A DNA stretch of 53,840 bases from Erysipelotrichaceae bacterium (lineage in GTDB: Bacteria > Bacillota_I > Bacilli_A > Erysipelotrichales > Erysipelotrichaceae). Below are positions 25,569 to 34,593 of this stretch, piece by piece; position 1 is the first letter of the stretch, and every line of letters begins with the position of its first letter. Where the stretch lies: assembly GCA_017473265.1 (NCBI GenBank), contig JAFULQ010000019.1:1-53840 (forward strand), given 5' to 3'. A program made the translations under genes and the position numbers. The notes under the pieces were generated by a model. That model searched no databases and was not told where the DNA came from. It worked only from the letters and a program-made list of their open reading frames with translations.

Positions 25569-25841
25569 CTACTTAAAGTTGCGAAACACTTTTTCAAAGC
25601 GCCATTTATTAAAAATTATGATTTTATATGTTCTTTGATCTTGCATATGAAAAGTCACTACAGGGAAAACTACCCATTTCCAAGTAATCTCTTGAATTTC
25701 AGATATTGGTATTACCAAATTTCGCAATTCTTTACTAACCGTAAGCTTATTTGTTCTATACGTTATAGATTGTTCATCTACATATAACGCACCACCTAAG
25801 ATTCCATTATGTACTAAACTGCATATGAATACACTTTTCAT
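25569..25841 (-). CDS. Small PH/GRAM-like protein, unknown role
   Basis: A 90-aa beta-rich protein. YVDEQSITYRTNKL, then LVIPISEIQEITWKW, FHMQDQRTYKIIIF and a final helix KWRFEKVFRNF give the strand-strand-helix order of GRAM or bacterial PH-like domains. No signal peptide. ATG 25841 has GGGAGAG upstream. It begins 26 bases after the DUF3990 partner gene on the same strand, so it may belong to that operon. Function unknown. Confidence 0.6.
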   Translation of the reverse strand: MKSVFICSLVHNGILGGALYVDEQSITYRTNKLTVSKELRNLVIPISEIQEITWKWVVFPVVTFHMQDQRTYKIIIFNKWRFEKVFRNFK

Positions 25842-25867
25842 AATACTCTCTCCCTTTTTAATTCATT

Positions 25868-26347
25868 CTAGAAATTCCACTTTTCTTTTATTATTTCTTT
25901 TAACCTATGATTTTTATCAAATACATTTTCTGTTAAATTATTTAGTTCTAACAAACTAGTAATGCACCACTCTGGATCTTGAGTATGAAATGAATAATAA
26001 ACTTCATTCATTTGTCTATATGTAAACAAACTCATTATATATTTTGTAGACAGTTCTCGAGTATAAGAAATATATCTATACATATAACCAATCCAAAATA
26101 GTGCGCTTTTTGAATATTTCTCTTTACCATATTCACTGTCTCCAAATTGTTCAATAATACTTTGGTTTCCTTCATTTACATCCAATGAAATAACTACTGG
26201 ATTATTCGTATCCAATTGTTTTAATAAATTAGAATGTAAAAACCTTCTAATATATATACCTGTAGAGCAATTTAATTCGGTGGATTTCTCAAACAGTTTT
26301 CCTTGATATTCAGCAAGTAATAATCCATTATTGTCAAATTTTCTCAT
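25868..26347 (-). CDS. Partner protein of the DUF3990 gene (candidate antitoxin)
   Basis: A 159-aa mainly helical protein I do not recognise by name. The middle has an aromatic-rich stretch (FWIGYMYRYISYTREL) and a helix TYRQMNEVYYSF. No signal peptide, membrane helix or DNA-binding motif. Its ATG overlaps the TGA of the DUF3990 gene in an ATGA junction, so the two are made together. By position and coupling it is a likely neutralising or accessory partner; that is inference. Confidence 0.6.
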   Translation of the reverse strand: MRKFDNNGLLLAEYQGKLFEKSTELNCSTGIYIRRFLHSNLLKQLDTNNPVVISLDVNEGNQSIIEQFGDSEYGKEKYSKSALFWIGYMYRYISYTRELSTKYIMSLFTYRQMNEVYYSFHTQDPEWCITSLLELNNLTENVFDKNHRLKEIIKEKWNF

Positions 26348-27195
26348 TTTAATAATTCCTCAATATATAGTCCATTTCTAAATTCTCTCTTAGCAAGTCT
26401 TAACTTAGTATCAATTTCGTAGCTGCGTTCCACTAATGACTTTCTGCAATCCTCTCTCTCCGGATTGGAAATATAGTATTTCTCTATAGGTATAAGCTTT
26501 TGCAATGCCTTTTCTGTTCTAAAAACAAATTGTAGGCCTAACTTTGAAGCCGATAAAGAATGAAGAGCAGCATCAGCATTAACTTCTCCTTCAGTAAATT
26601 GTGCCATTACATAAAACATTTTATTGTCTGCAATTGGTGCAATAATTACATCAGCCATTTCTATATCATTAATTATGTTTTTTACTATTCTACTCGATGA
26701 ATAATTTCCTAATGTTCCTCTATAATAGCATATAGCAAGCATCCACTCTAAATCACAATCAAACCTTTTAATTTTCAATCCTTCAAGTGAATATTTAAAA
26801 GAATAAACAGATGATCTATCTTTTTCGCATACAAATGATAAAGCTTGATGATATGTTTCACCAAGATAAAAACCTTTACCAAAATCACAATTTTCTCTAG
26901 AACCTTCAATTGTGATTTCAAACAATCCATTTTTAGAACCATGAAATAACACGTTTTGAAATTTCTCTTTTAATAATTCTTCTTTTACAGAATTAATTCT
27001 ATATTTACTTTCATAAATAAAAGAATAAACTTTTTCACAAACATCATCACGAGCATTTCCTCTTTTCTCTATTGCATCCAAAGTTACTCGTGATACTTTT
27101 GTCATTTTAGAAAACTCAATACTATTCATTTTTTCGGCTTCCAATATAAAGCCAATATCTTCTCTGATATTATAATCGCAATTCACTTTAATCAT
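26344..27195 (-). CDS. HTH domain fused to DUF3990 (ADP-ribosyltransferase-like)
   Basis: A 283-aa two-domain protein. Residues 13-65 resemble a Cro/C1-type HTH (IEFSKMTKVSRVTLDAIEKRG). Residues 81-235 match DUF3990: VLFHGSKNGLFEI with His85, CDFGKGFYLGETYHQAL (103-119), ADVIIAPIADNKMFYV (181-196) and LGLQFVFRTEKALQKL (219-234). I recall DUF3990 as belonging to the ADP-ribosyltransferase fold group, where the first His and a Tyr bind NAD. Start ATG 27195 follows AGGAGG by 7 bases; the longer frame to 27261 has no such site. Overlaps the next gene by 4 bp. Likely a self-regulating toxin; unproven. Confidence 0.72.
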   Translation of the reverse strand: MIKVNCDYNIREDIGFILEAEKMNSIEFSKMTKVSRVTLDAIEKRGNARDDVCEKVYSFIYESKYRINSVKEELLKEKFQNVLFHGSKNGLFEITIEGSRENCDFGKGFYLGETYHQALSFVCEKDRSSVYSFKYSLEGLKIKRFDCDLEWMLAICYYRGTLGNYSSSRIVKNIINDIEMADVIIAPIADNKMFYVMAQFTEGEVNADAALHSLSASKLGLQFVFRTEKALQKLIPIEKYYISNPEREDCRKSLVERSYEIDTKLRLAKREFRNGLYIEELLK

Positions 27196-27219
27196 ACTAA
27201 GTCCTCCTGTTCCAATAAA

Positions 27220-27248
27220 ATTATAAAACAAAAAACTTGTTTGTACAA
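27220..27248 (-). promoter_or_regulatory. Promoter of the DUF3990 module
   Basis: On the minus strand TTGTAC (27248-27243), 17-base spacer, consensus TATAAT (27225-27220). The -35 lies inside the long palindrome at 27233-27265. Confidence 0.62.
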
Positions 27249-27265
27249 TATGTACAAACAAGTTT
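27227..27265 (-). terminator. Long palindrome: terminator of PPase gene and likely operator
   Basis: Perfect 15-base arms (27233-27247, 27251-27265) around a 3-base centre. On the minus strand the stem is followed by a T-run, so it should terminate the pyrophosphatase transcript, whose stop codon it overlaps. It also covers the -35 of the DUF3990 promoter, so the HTH domain could bind it. Confidence 0.7.
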
Positions 27266-27587
27266 ACGTTACAACTGTTATTTTAAAATACTGTTTTTGA
27301 AAATGAACTTGTTTTAATATTTCTTCTTTTGTAAAAGACAGATGTTTTGGTACAACAATCCACTTATCTTCAACATCATTTTCTCTATGAATAATCGCTA
27401 TTACTTTACCTACAAAAGTTTCTACTGGCTTATCTACACCCAATATGTAGGTATCTGGTTCTTCACCATCTAATGCCATAACGCCTTCAATATAGCCATA
27501 ATTCACAGGATAATACAAATCTTTATGTTTTGGATGATAACTTCCTAAAGGTCTATCTACAATTACAGTTACAGTTTTTCCTATCAT
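27264..27587 (-). CDS. Short inorganic pyrophosphatase-like protein
   Basis: A 107-aa cytoplasmic protein of the class I pyrophosphatase fold, against about 175 aa for E. coli Ppa. Retained motifs: IVDRPLGSYHP, YYPVNYGYIEG with two active-site Tyr, DGEEPDTYILG where the usual D-G-D-x-x-D has Glu at the second acid, and NDVEDKW. The N-terminal strands and the C-terminal helix are largely missing. Similar short members are common in clostridia; hydrolysis of pyrophosphate has to be regarded as likely rather than certain. AGAGGA precedes ATG 27587. Single gene. Confidence 0.75.
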   Translation of the reverse strand: MIGKTVTVIVDRPLGSYHPKHKDLYYPVNYGYIEGVMALDGEEPDTYILGVDKPVETFVGKVIAIIHRENDVEDKWIVVPKHLSFTKEEILKQVHFQKQYFKITVVT

Positions 27588-27616
27588 AATAGTTTCCTCT
27601 TTTTATCATTTTAACA

Positions 27617-27644
27617 CATAAAAAAACGTTCCGAAGAACGTTTT
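27617..27644 (-). terminator. Terminator of the Mrp-like operon
   Basis: Perfect 9-bp stem AAAACGTTC/GAACGTTTT (27623-27631, 27636-27644) with a CGAA loop, followed by T-rich minus-strand sequence. Overlaps the last stop codon. Confidence 0.72.
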
Positions 27645-29670
27645 AGAATACAAAGATAATATATACCAAAGTAATACACAAACCAATACATGCTAGTAAT
27701 AAACCAAATGATAATGAACGAGTAATAATGAAACGTTCTTCATATAATCTAGTACCAAATAATGCGAATTCATGTACATAGTCTTTGTATACAGGATTTT
27801 TCTTTTGATACGTATTATTCGCAAACCATTGATATGCATTCATTACCTTACCAGCAGTATGTGTAATGAAATTACCTTCTGGTAATTCATATGGTAATGG
27901 ACTATCGCTATATAATGTTTTACGTAATACAACTACAATACCATCTACTACACTGTCAAATACTCTACATACTAAACGAGAAATAAATGGTAAGAAACCT
28001 AATAAGATTGGACGATAAATTTTGTTTTCTACATCAAACCATTCTGGCCATAGATTTACATACTCATTATTCTTGATTAATACTTTTCTAATGAAGAATA
28101 AGTAAACAAGAGCACCAATAGTAATGGAAATTAAACCACCTTTTAAGTTCACCCAAGCAAAATAATGAACTGCATGTCCAGCTTCATGTAAATGCATGAA
28201 TTCTTGACCAATGATAGCTACTTGATCCATTAATTTATGTGGGAATAATCCCCATACGAATAATAGTAAAGCAGATACTGCTAAAGCAAATGTGCTTTCC
28301 ATATTCATATATTTTTTCTTACCGTCATATTTAGCTTGTACTTTTTCATCGTTATTTGATTCAACAAAGATAGCTACAAATAACTTTGTCATATAAGCAA
28401 CTGTTAATCCACCACTGAATAAGAATACCCATTCAATTGCTGTGATTAATAAGCTACCACCAAAGTGAACAATACTTTCATGTAATAAGGTTTTAGAAAT
28501 GTATCCACTGAATAGAGGAATACCACCAATAGCTAAAGCACCAACTAAGAAGATAGCTTTTAATAATGGTTTATTCTTACCAAAGCCACGAATTGTATTT
28601 AAATTCAAGGCATGTGTATTCATATAGATAACACCCGCAACCATGAATAATACTAACTTAATCATAGAGTGGTTTACCATGTGTAACATTGTACCATGTA
28701 CTGCTAATTCATTATGATGACCTAGTAAGCATTGCATACCAACACTAACCATAATAAATCCAATTTGAGACATAGATGAACAAGCCAATGTGCGTTTTAA
28801 ATCAACTGAGAATACCGCTAAGAACGCACCACCAAACATTGTGATTGTTCCTAGAATAAGAATTAACATACCCCAGTTTGCGTCATATAAGAATAAATTG
28901 CTTGTGACTACAAGGATACCAAAGATACCTGTCTTAGTTAAAATACCAGAAAGTAAAGCAGATGCAGGAGCAGGTGCTACTGGATGGGCTTTTGGTAACC
29001 AAATGTGTAATGGGAAAGCACCCGCTTTTGCACCAAAACCAACCAACATACAAACACCAGCTGCATATAATAATGTTTTATTTTCAACTGTTTCTGCTAA
29101 TGGTAAAATTTCAGAAATTGTTAATGTACCTAATTCATGATATACCATGAATAATCCCATCAACATTACCAAACCACCAATTACTGCAACTGCTAAGTAA
29201 GTAACAGCCGCACGTAATGCTTCTTTATTTTCTTCTTGAGCTACCCATACATAAGATGTAAATGACATAATTTCAAAGAAGATAAATGTTGTGAATAAAT
29301 CACTAGATAGGAATACCCCCATCGTAGCACCTAATGTTAATAATAAGAATAAATAGAAACGATTACGATTCTCATGATGTGCAAAATATTCTCTTGAAAG
29401 AATCGTTGTCATCATCCACATTAACGCTGCGATAGAACCATATACATCTCTAAAACCATCCATTGTGAAATGTAATCCCATTCCACAAATTTCAGGAATT
29501 TCTAATGCCATTTCCGGTTGCATAGCTGCTAATAACATCAATACAAATTCAGAGACAACAATAAAGTCTGCTAAATAATCTCTAGCTTTTTCATTTTTAA
29601 AACCAACTAACAAACAAGCTAAAGCACCAATCATAGGATAAAATACAAGAACACCTAATAAATAATTCAT
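27643..29670 (-). CDS. Mrp/NuoL-like antiporter subunit with C-terminal extension
   Basis: About 675 aa, the longest of four proton-channel subunits here. The 14-helix core keeps the working residues: Glu in FTTFIFFEIMSF (TM5), Lys in GFGAKAGAFPLHIWLPKAHP (TM7), Lys in GILTKTGIFGI (TM8) and Lys in FSGYISKTLL (TM12). About 130 C-terminal residues extend past the core, with an amphipathic stretch and a final membrane helix, like the lateral helix of NuoL or MrpA. ATG 29670 is 8 bases from GGGGG; ATG 29673 and 29676 are alternatives. Last gene of the operon. Confidence 0.83.
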   Translation of the reverse strand: MNYLLGVLVFYPMIGALACLLVGFKNEKARDYLADFIVVSEFVLMLLAAMQPEMALEIPEICGMGLHFTMDGFRDVYGSIAALMWMMTTILSREYFAHHENRNRFYLFLLLTLGATMGVFLSSDLFTTFIFFEIMSFTSYVWVAQEENKEALRAAVTYLAVAVIGGLVMLMGLFMVYHELGTLTISEILPLAETVENKTLLYAAGVCMLVGFGAKAGAFPLHIWLPKAHPVAPAPASALLSGILTKTGIFGILVVTSNLFLYDANWGMLILILGTITMFGGAFLAVFSVDLKRTLACSSMSQIGFIMVSVGMQCLLGHHNELAVHGTMLHMVNHSMIKLVLFMVAGVIYMNTHALNLNTIRGFGKNKPLLKAIFLVGALAIGGIPLFSGYISKTLLHESIVHFGGSLLITAIEWVFLFSGGLTVAYMTKLFVAIFVESNNDEKVQAKYDGKKKYMNMESTFALAVSALLLFVWGLFPHKLMDQVAIIGQEFMHLHEAGHAVHYFAWVNLKGGLISITIGALVYLFFIRKVLIKNNEYVNLWPEWFDVENKIYRPILLGFLPFISRLVCRVFDSVVDGIVVVLRKTLYSDSPLPYELPEGNFITHTAGKVMNAYQWFANNTYQKKNPVYKDYVHEFALFGTRLYEERFIITRSLSFGLLLACIGLCITLVYIIFVF

Positions 29671-29686
29671 CATCATGTCCCCCTTC

Positions 29687-31162
29687 CTACATCAATGCCA
29701 TCGCAATGTTAGTGAAGAAATCCACAAATGGTTGTGCATTTACTCCAAATACAATCATCGCAATCACAAATAAACCAAATGGTAATAACATCATCCAAGT
29801 AGGATCTTTAACACCATCTAACTTAGAATAATCAAAATCCTTACCAGGGAAGAATGCTCTTACAGTAACTGTCATCATATAAATAGCCGTTAATAATGCA
29901 GAAATTAATAAGGCAACTACACCCGCAATCGCAAGTGGAGAACCATCTGTTAATGCCGCATCCGCCAATGCCCATTTACTCATAAATCCACACATTCCTG
30001 GAACACCCATTAAAGCTAAACCAGAAATTGTATAAACGATAAATGTAAATGGCATCTTACGACCCATACCATCTAATTCATGAACATAATTTGTATGACT
30101 CTTATGCATAATCGCACCTGCACAGAAGAATGAAGTAATCTTCATAACAGCATGGAAACACATATGACATAAAGCACCAACTAGTCCAAGTGGTGTCATT
30201 AAAATTACACCAAATAAGATATACGATAAATTACTTACTGTAGACCAAGCCAAACGACGTTTAATATGTGTTTCTTTAATCGCTCTACTACAACCATAAA
30301 CAATTGTGAAGATAATTAAACACATTAATACCGTTTGAGCCCATGTACCTTTCACAAGTTCAGGTCCAAAGCAATAATATGTAACACGAATACAAGCAAA
30401 TGCACCCGCTTTAACAACCGCAACCGCATGCAATAATGCAGTAACTGGAGTAGGAGCTACCCCTGCAGTTGGTAACCATTCACAGAATGGGAACATTGCT
30501 GTTTTTACAGAGAAACCACAGAAACATAAGAAGAAAACTAATGTTAATAATTCTTTCTTATCTGCTAAAGCAACTAAATCTAATACACCACCAGCAGTAA
30601 AGTTAGCAGTATCTCCATATACTAGAATAAAGATAACCCCAATAAATGCGAACGCAGCACCACCTAATGAATAGTACAAATACTTACGAGTCGCATGAAT
30701 GGCTTCACGAGATAAACTATGAATAATTAATGGTAAAGTAACCATTGTTAATAATTCATAGAACACATACATAGATAAGATATCTTGAGATAACGCAATA
30801 CCTAAAGACACCCCAAATGTAATGGTATAAAACATAAAGAATGTTGGTTGATGTTCTTCATGTTCCATATATTCAAAAGCATATAAAGTAGCTAATGGCC
30901 ATAACAATGCACAAATACCTACAAATACACTTCCTACACCATCTAATCTAAAACTTACATTTAAATAATCTGTAAAGCGGAACAATGTAAATTCTGCAGT
31001 TGGTTGGTTTAATAACATTAAAATCGCAAGAATTGATGTTACTAATACAATACCTTCTACATAAAACATTTTCGCTTTCTTTGATTTTAAAGGAACAAAT
31101 GGAATTGTTAATCCAAATACGATTGGTAATAAAACCACAATCGGCATAATCATTTCACTCAT
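29687..31162 (-). CDS. Mrp/NuoM-like antiporter subunit
   Basis: Membrane subunit of 491 aa with about 14 helices. Conserved channel residues are present: Glu in SMYVFYELLTMVTLPL, Lys in GFSVKTAMFPFCEWLPTAG, Lys in AVAVVKAGAFACI and Lys in GFMSKWALADA. It would move H+ or Na+ across the membrane as part of the multi-subunit complex. ATG 31162 lies 7 bases after GGGGG; the GTG at 31165 is in the same frame but closer. Gap to the next gene is 16 bases. Confidence 0.85.
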   Translation of the reverse strand: MSEMIMPIVVLLPIVFGLTIPFVPLKSKKAKMFYVEGIVLVTSILAILMLLNQPTAEFTLFRFTDYLNVSFRLDGVGSVFVGICALLWPLATLYAFEYMEHEEHQPTFFMFYTITFGVSLGIALSQDILSMYVFYELLTMVTLPLIIHSLSREAIHATRKYLYYSLGGAAFAFIGVIFILVYGDTANFTAGGVLDLVALADKKELLTLVFFLCFCGFSVKTAMFPFCEWLPTAGVAPTPVTALLHAVAVVKAGAFACIRVTYYCFGPELVKGTWAQTVLMCLIIFTIVYGCSRAIKETHIKRRLAWSTVSNLSYILFGVILMTPLGLVGALCHMCFHAVMKITSFFCAGAIMHKSHTNYVHELDGMGRKMPFTFIVYTISGLALMGVPGMCGFMSKWALADAALTDGSPLAIAGVVALLISALLTAIYMMTVTVRAFFPGKDFDYSKLDGVKDPTWMMLLPFGLFVIAMIVFGVNAQPFVDFFTNIAMALM

Positions 31163-31177
31163 CACATTTCCCCCTTC

Positions 31178-32680
31178 CTAGAATAAACTACTAGCAATCG
31201 TGCTAATAAACTCAATTAATCCATTTGGTAACACACCTAAACCTAATGTTAATCCCGCTAATACCATTAATGGAATCCACATAGCCTTTGGCTCTTTACC
31301 ATAAGACTTAATTTCAGTTCCCTCTTTAGGGAAGAAACCATTTACAACAATTTCTAATAAGTATCCAGCAGTTAATAAAGCACTTACTAAAAGAATAGCT
31401 GGACCAACATAACGGAAGGCTCCAATATCTGATTGTAAAGCACCAAGCGCTAAATACCACTTACTGATAAATCCACTTGTTGGTGGAATACCAATCAATC
31501 CTAAAGATGCGAATGTAAAACACCACAAAGTAATTGGCATCGATTTACCAATACCTTGTAAATCACTAACTCTTGTAATATGACACTTAAAGATAAAGAT
31601 ACCTGCAGTTAAGAATAGTGCACACTTAATAAATGCATGGAATACAGTATGTAATAATGCACCTTCAAAACCAGTTGTAGTCAATACAGCTAAACCAAAT
31701 AATACATAAGAAACTTGAGATACTGAAGAATATGCTAAACGTTTCTTAAAAATTGGTTCTCTAAACGCAAGTAAACTACCCATAAATACCGTTAATAAGC
31801 TCAATGTCATCCAAGCATATTGTACCCAAGTACCTGCAATGAAAGATGGACCAGCAATGTAGAATACTACACGAATAATTGCTAATACACCACATTTAAC
31901 AATGATACTTGATAATACAGCAGAAGCAGGAGATGGTGCTACTGGATGGGCACTAGGTAACCAAGCATGTAATGGGAACATACCCGCTTTTGCACCAAAA
32001 CCAATTAACATACACATAATCGCAACCAACATAATTGCTGTATTGCCATTATAACTTAATACACTCATCACTCCACCAGCTGTGAAAGTTAAACTTGGAG
32101 CATATTGATACAATACAAAGATTCCAAATAAACCTAAATATGCACCACACATAGAATAGAATAAGTACTTTAATGAAGCCATTGTAGACTCATGAGATCC
32201 ATTGTGTAATACAAAAGGCATACTTGTTAATGTCATAAATTCATAGAATAAATATAATGTTACTAAGTTACCAGCAAAATCTAAACCAACAAGTACTCCA
32301 TATACAATTAAATAGAAACCAAAGAAACGTTTTTCTTCATGTTCATGTTTCATGTATACACAAGAATAAATACCTACTAAAACAAAGACAATGCTAATAA
32401 AAGTTACAAATAATAAACTTAATGAATCCACCGCAAAATAAATTGGTAAATCTTCTAATAAATAGAACAATGTACAAGACATTCCTTTTTGTAAACCAAC
32501 ATAGATTGCTAAAGCAGCAGAAACAACCAACCCAGCCACTGAGAATAGATGAATTTTACTTAATTCTTGATCACTTTCTGCTTGATAATCATTATTTTTC
32601 TTCAAATGTTCAACAAATGAAGCCACTAATAGGATAGAACCCATTACGATAGGTAGTAAAATCGGTAATAAAATTAACAT
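31178..32680 (-). CDS. Mrp/NuoM-like antiporter subunit
   Basis: Membrane subunit of 500 aa with about 14 helices. The functional residues are kept: Glu in LYLFYEFMTLTSMPF, Lys in GFGAKAGMFPLHAWLPSAHP, Lys in SIIVKCGVLAI and Lys in SGFISKWYLALG. AGGAGG precedes ATG 32680 and the gap to the upstream subunit is 13 bases. Closest in style to MrpD/MbhH-type subunits; which one takes the place of MrpA cannot be decided by eye. Confidence 0.85.
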   Translation of the reverse strand: MLILLPILLPIVMGSILLVASFVEHLKKNNDYQAESDQELSKIHLFSVAGLVVSAALAIYVGLQKGMSCTLFYLLEDLPIYFAVDSLSLLFVTFISIVFVLVGIYSCVYMKHEHEEKRFFGFYLIVYGVLVGLDFAGNLVTLYLFYEFMTLTSMPFVLHNGSHESTMASLKYLFYSMCGAYLGLFGIFVLYQYAPSLTFTAGGVMSVLSYNGNTAIMLVAIMCMLIGFGAKAGMFPLHAWLPSAHPVAPSPASAVLSSIIVKCGVLAIIRVVFYIAGPSFIAGTWVQYAWMTLSLLTVFMGSLLAFREPIFKKRLAYSSVSQVSYVLFGLAVLTTTGFEGALLHTVFHAFIKCALFLTAGIFIFKCHITRVSDLQGIGKSMPITLWCFTFASLGLIGIPPTSGFISKWYLALGALQSDIGAFRYVGPAILLVSALLTAGYLLEIVVNGFFPKEGTEIKSYGKEPKAMWIPLMVLAGLTLGLGVLPNGLIEFISTIASSLF

Positions 32681-32693
32681 TTGACTTCACCTC

Positions 32694-34214
32694 CTACATA
32701 AACATTGCTAAACCTGTTTCGATTAACTCAATAATTGGTTGTGATAATACACCCAATACTAAGTTCATCACTACAAAACAAATCATAGCAATTGCTTTAC
32801 CCATATCTTCTTTTGCAGTAATACGAGTAAATCCTTTTTCTTTTTCAGTTTCCGCATCCATTGGTGTATAGATACGAATTACAGTTTTCATAAAATATAC
32901 TGTATTTAAAATTGTTGAAATCGCTAAAGCAACTAAAGTAAAGAACATCTTAGTAGATGATACACCTACAGCTGCTTGTGCAAACAATACCTTAGATACA
33001 AATCCAGATAATAGTGGGAAACCTACCATAGATAATGCACCAACAGTAAATGCAACACCAGCTAATTTATTACGATACGCCGCACCCGTTAATTGTTTAA
33101 AATCACGACGATTGTTAGATACATTTGTTAATCCATATGCTGATACAAACAATAAAGCTTTAGTTACTGCATGTGATAAAATGTGATAAATACTAGCAAC
33201 AACACCAGCAGTAGTACCTAAACCTAATCCCATATAAATATAACCAATTTGCGCAACAGAAGAATACGCAATCATACGACGAATGCTATTTTCTTGAATC
33301 GCATCCAATGATCCCATAATCATTCCAATAATACCGAAAATGAATAAGACATTTAAAACATGACTTCCAATAATTACTTCAAATCCAATTACACGGAAGA
33401 AAATCTTAATTAATAAGAAAATATATCCCTTAGAAACCATTGAAGATAAGATAGATGCACTAGACAATGTCGCATATCCATACGCATCAGGAACCCAAGA
33501 ATGGAATGGGAATAATGCACTCTTAATTGCCAAACCAACAGACAATAAACAAATTGCCACTAATAATGGAATTTGATATTGACCAGTAGCCACTAAATTC
33601 GCAATCGCTTCTTGCATATTGCTCATTAATAAATGACCAGTTAAACCATATAAGAAACAGATACCTAATAAAAGCATCCCAGAACCAAGTAAGCTCATAA
33701 TCATATAACGAACAGAAGCTTCTAAAGTACGTCCTTCATGCAATTTATTTTTAATCATAATTAATCCACAAGCAGATAATGTATTAATTTCTACAAATAC
33801 ATATGCTGTGAAAATATCATTTGTATAAACTAAAGCAATTAATGAACATAACAATAAGTTAACCATTACATAGAATAAGTTTTGTTTAGATTCTTCAATT
33901 TCTCTTGCACGTTCTTGTCCACCACTAATTACACACAAAAACATAACAACACAGAAGAATACAGCCATTAATGCTTCAAGAACACCGACACGAATTTCAT
34001 TACCCCAAGGTGCAGGGAAATGCCCCATCATGTAAGTATAACTTTCACCAGTAGAAATAACGAAAGCTAATACCGCAAGATTCAATGCACAAACAATACC
34101 AATTAAAATCATATTCCAGATTTTTGCTTTTTTATTGCTCAACATTGTACTTAACGGACCAGAGAAAATCGTTAAGATAATTGAAAAGAATGGAAAGTTT
34201 TGTACAAAAGCCAT
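32694..34214 (-). CDS. Mrp/NuoN-like antiporter subunit (MrpD position)
   Basis: Membrane subunit of 506 aa directly after the MrpC-like gene, the place of mrpD in standard operons. Key residues: Glu in AYVFVEINTLSACG, Lys in GLAIKSALFPFHSWVPDAYG, Lys in SSMVSKGYIFLL and Lys in SGFVSKVLFA. GGAGGG lies upstream, and the ATG directly follows the mrpC stop codon. Expected to carry protons as part of the complex. Confidence 0.86.
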   Translation of the reverse strand: MAFVQNFPFFSIILTIFSGPLSTMLSNKKAKIWNMILIGIVCALNLAVLAFVISTGESYTYMMGHFPAPWGNEIRVGVLEALMAVFFCVVMFLCVISGGQERAREIEESKQNLFYVMVNLLLCSLIALVYTNDIFTAYVFVEINTLSACGLIMIKNKLHEGRTLEASVRYMIMSLLGSGMLLLGICFLYGLTGHLLMSNMQEAIANLVATGQYQIPLLVAICLLSVGLAIKSALFPFHSWVPDAYGYATLSSASILSSMVSKGYIFLLIKIFFRVIGFEVIIGSHVLNVLFIFGIIGMIMGSLDAIQENSIRRMIAYSSVAQIGYIYMGLGLGTTAGVVASIYHILSHAVTKALLFVSAYGLTNVSNNRRDFKQLTGAAYRNKLAGVAFTVGALSMVGFPLLSGFVSKVLFAQAAVGVSSTKMFFTLVALAISTILNTVYFMKTVIRIYTPMDAETEKEKGFTRITAKEDMGKAIAMICFVVMNLVLGVLSQPIIELIETGLAMFM

Positions 34215-34592
34215 CTATTTTCCCTCCTTTTTCAAAATTGTAGAAATTTCATCTAAATCTAACGTACCATAACGTTCATATAGACGAATTGTCAAAGATA
34301 ACATCAAAGCAGAAACAGATACGGATACTACAATCCCAGTAAGAACTAATCCACTAGGAATTGGGTTAATATATGCTTCCATACTTTGCACACCATTGAT
34401 AACAATTGGAGCTGTACGACCTACAATAAATCCTTTTAAAGCCAAGAACATATACATCGCAGTATCCATGATATTGAAACCAATGATCTTTTTAATTAAG
34501 TTCTTTTGTAATAATAAGTTAGAGAAACCGATACCGAATAAAATCATCGCAACCGCTTCGCCATAATTACTCATCAAATTTGCGAAATCCAT
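34215..34592 (-). CDS. mrpC: Mrp antiporter subunit C (NuoK-like)
   Basis: A 125-aa protein with three membrane helices, homologous to NuoK. GFGIGFSNLL-type helix 1 is followed by IGFNIMDTAMYMFLALKG, the MrpC counterpart of the NuoK membrane-carboxylate region, and by NPIPSGLVLTGIVVSVSVSA, a hallmark of MrpC. GGAGGA precedes ATG 34592, one base after the mrpB-like stop. Confidence 0.88.
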   Translation of the reverse strand: MDFANLMSNYGEAVAMILFGIGFSNLLLQKNLIKKIIGFNIMDTAMYMFLALKGFIVGRTAPIVINGVQSMEAYINPIPSGLVLTGIVVSVSVSALMLSLTIRLYERYGTLDLDEISTILKKEGK

Positions 34593-34593
34593 C

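Noticed and set aside
28790-29150. Two + strand open frames inside the Mrp operon
   Set aside because: Antisense to the conserved NuoL-like gene and lacking start signals.
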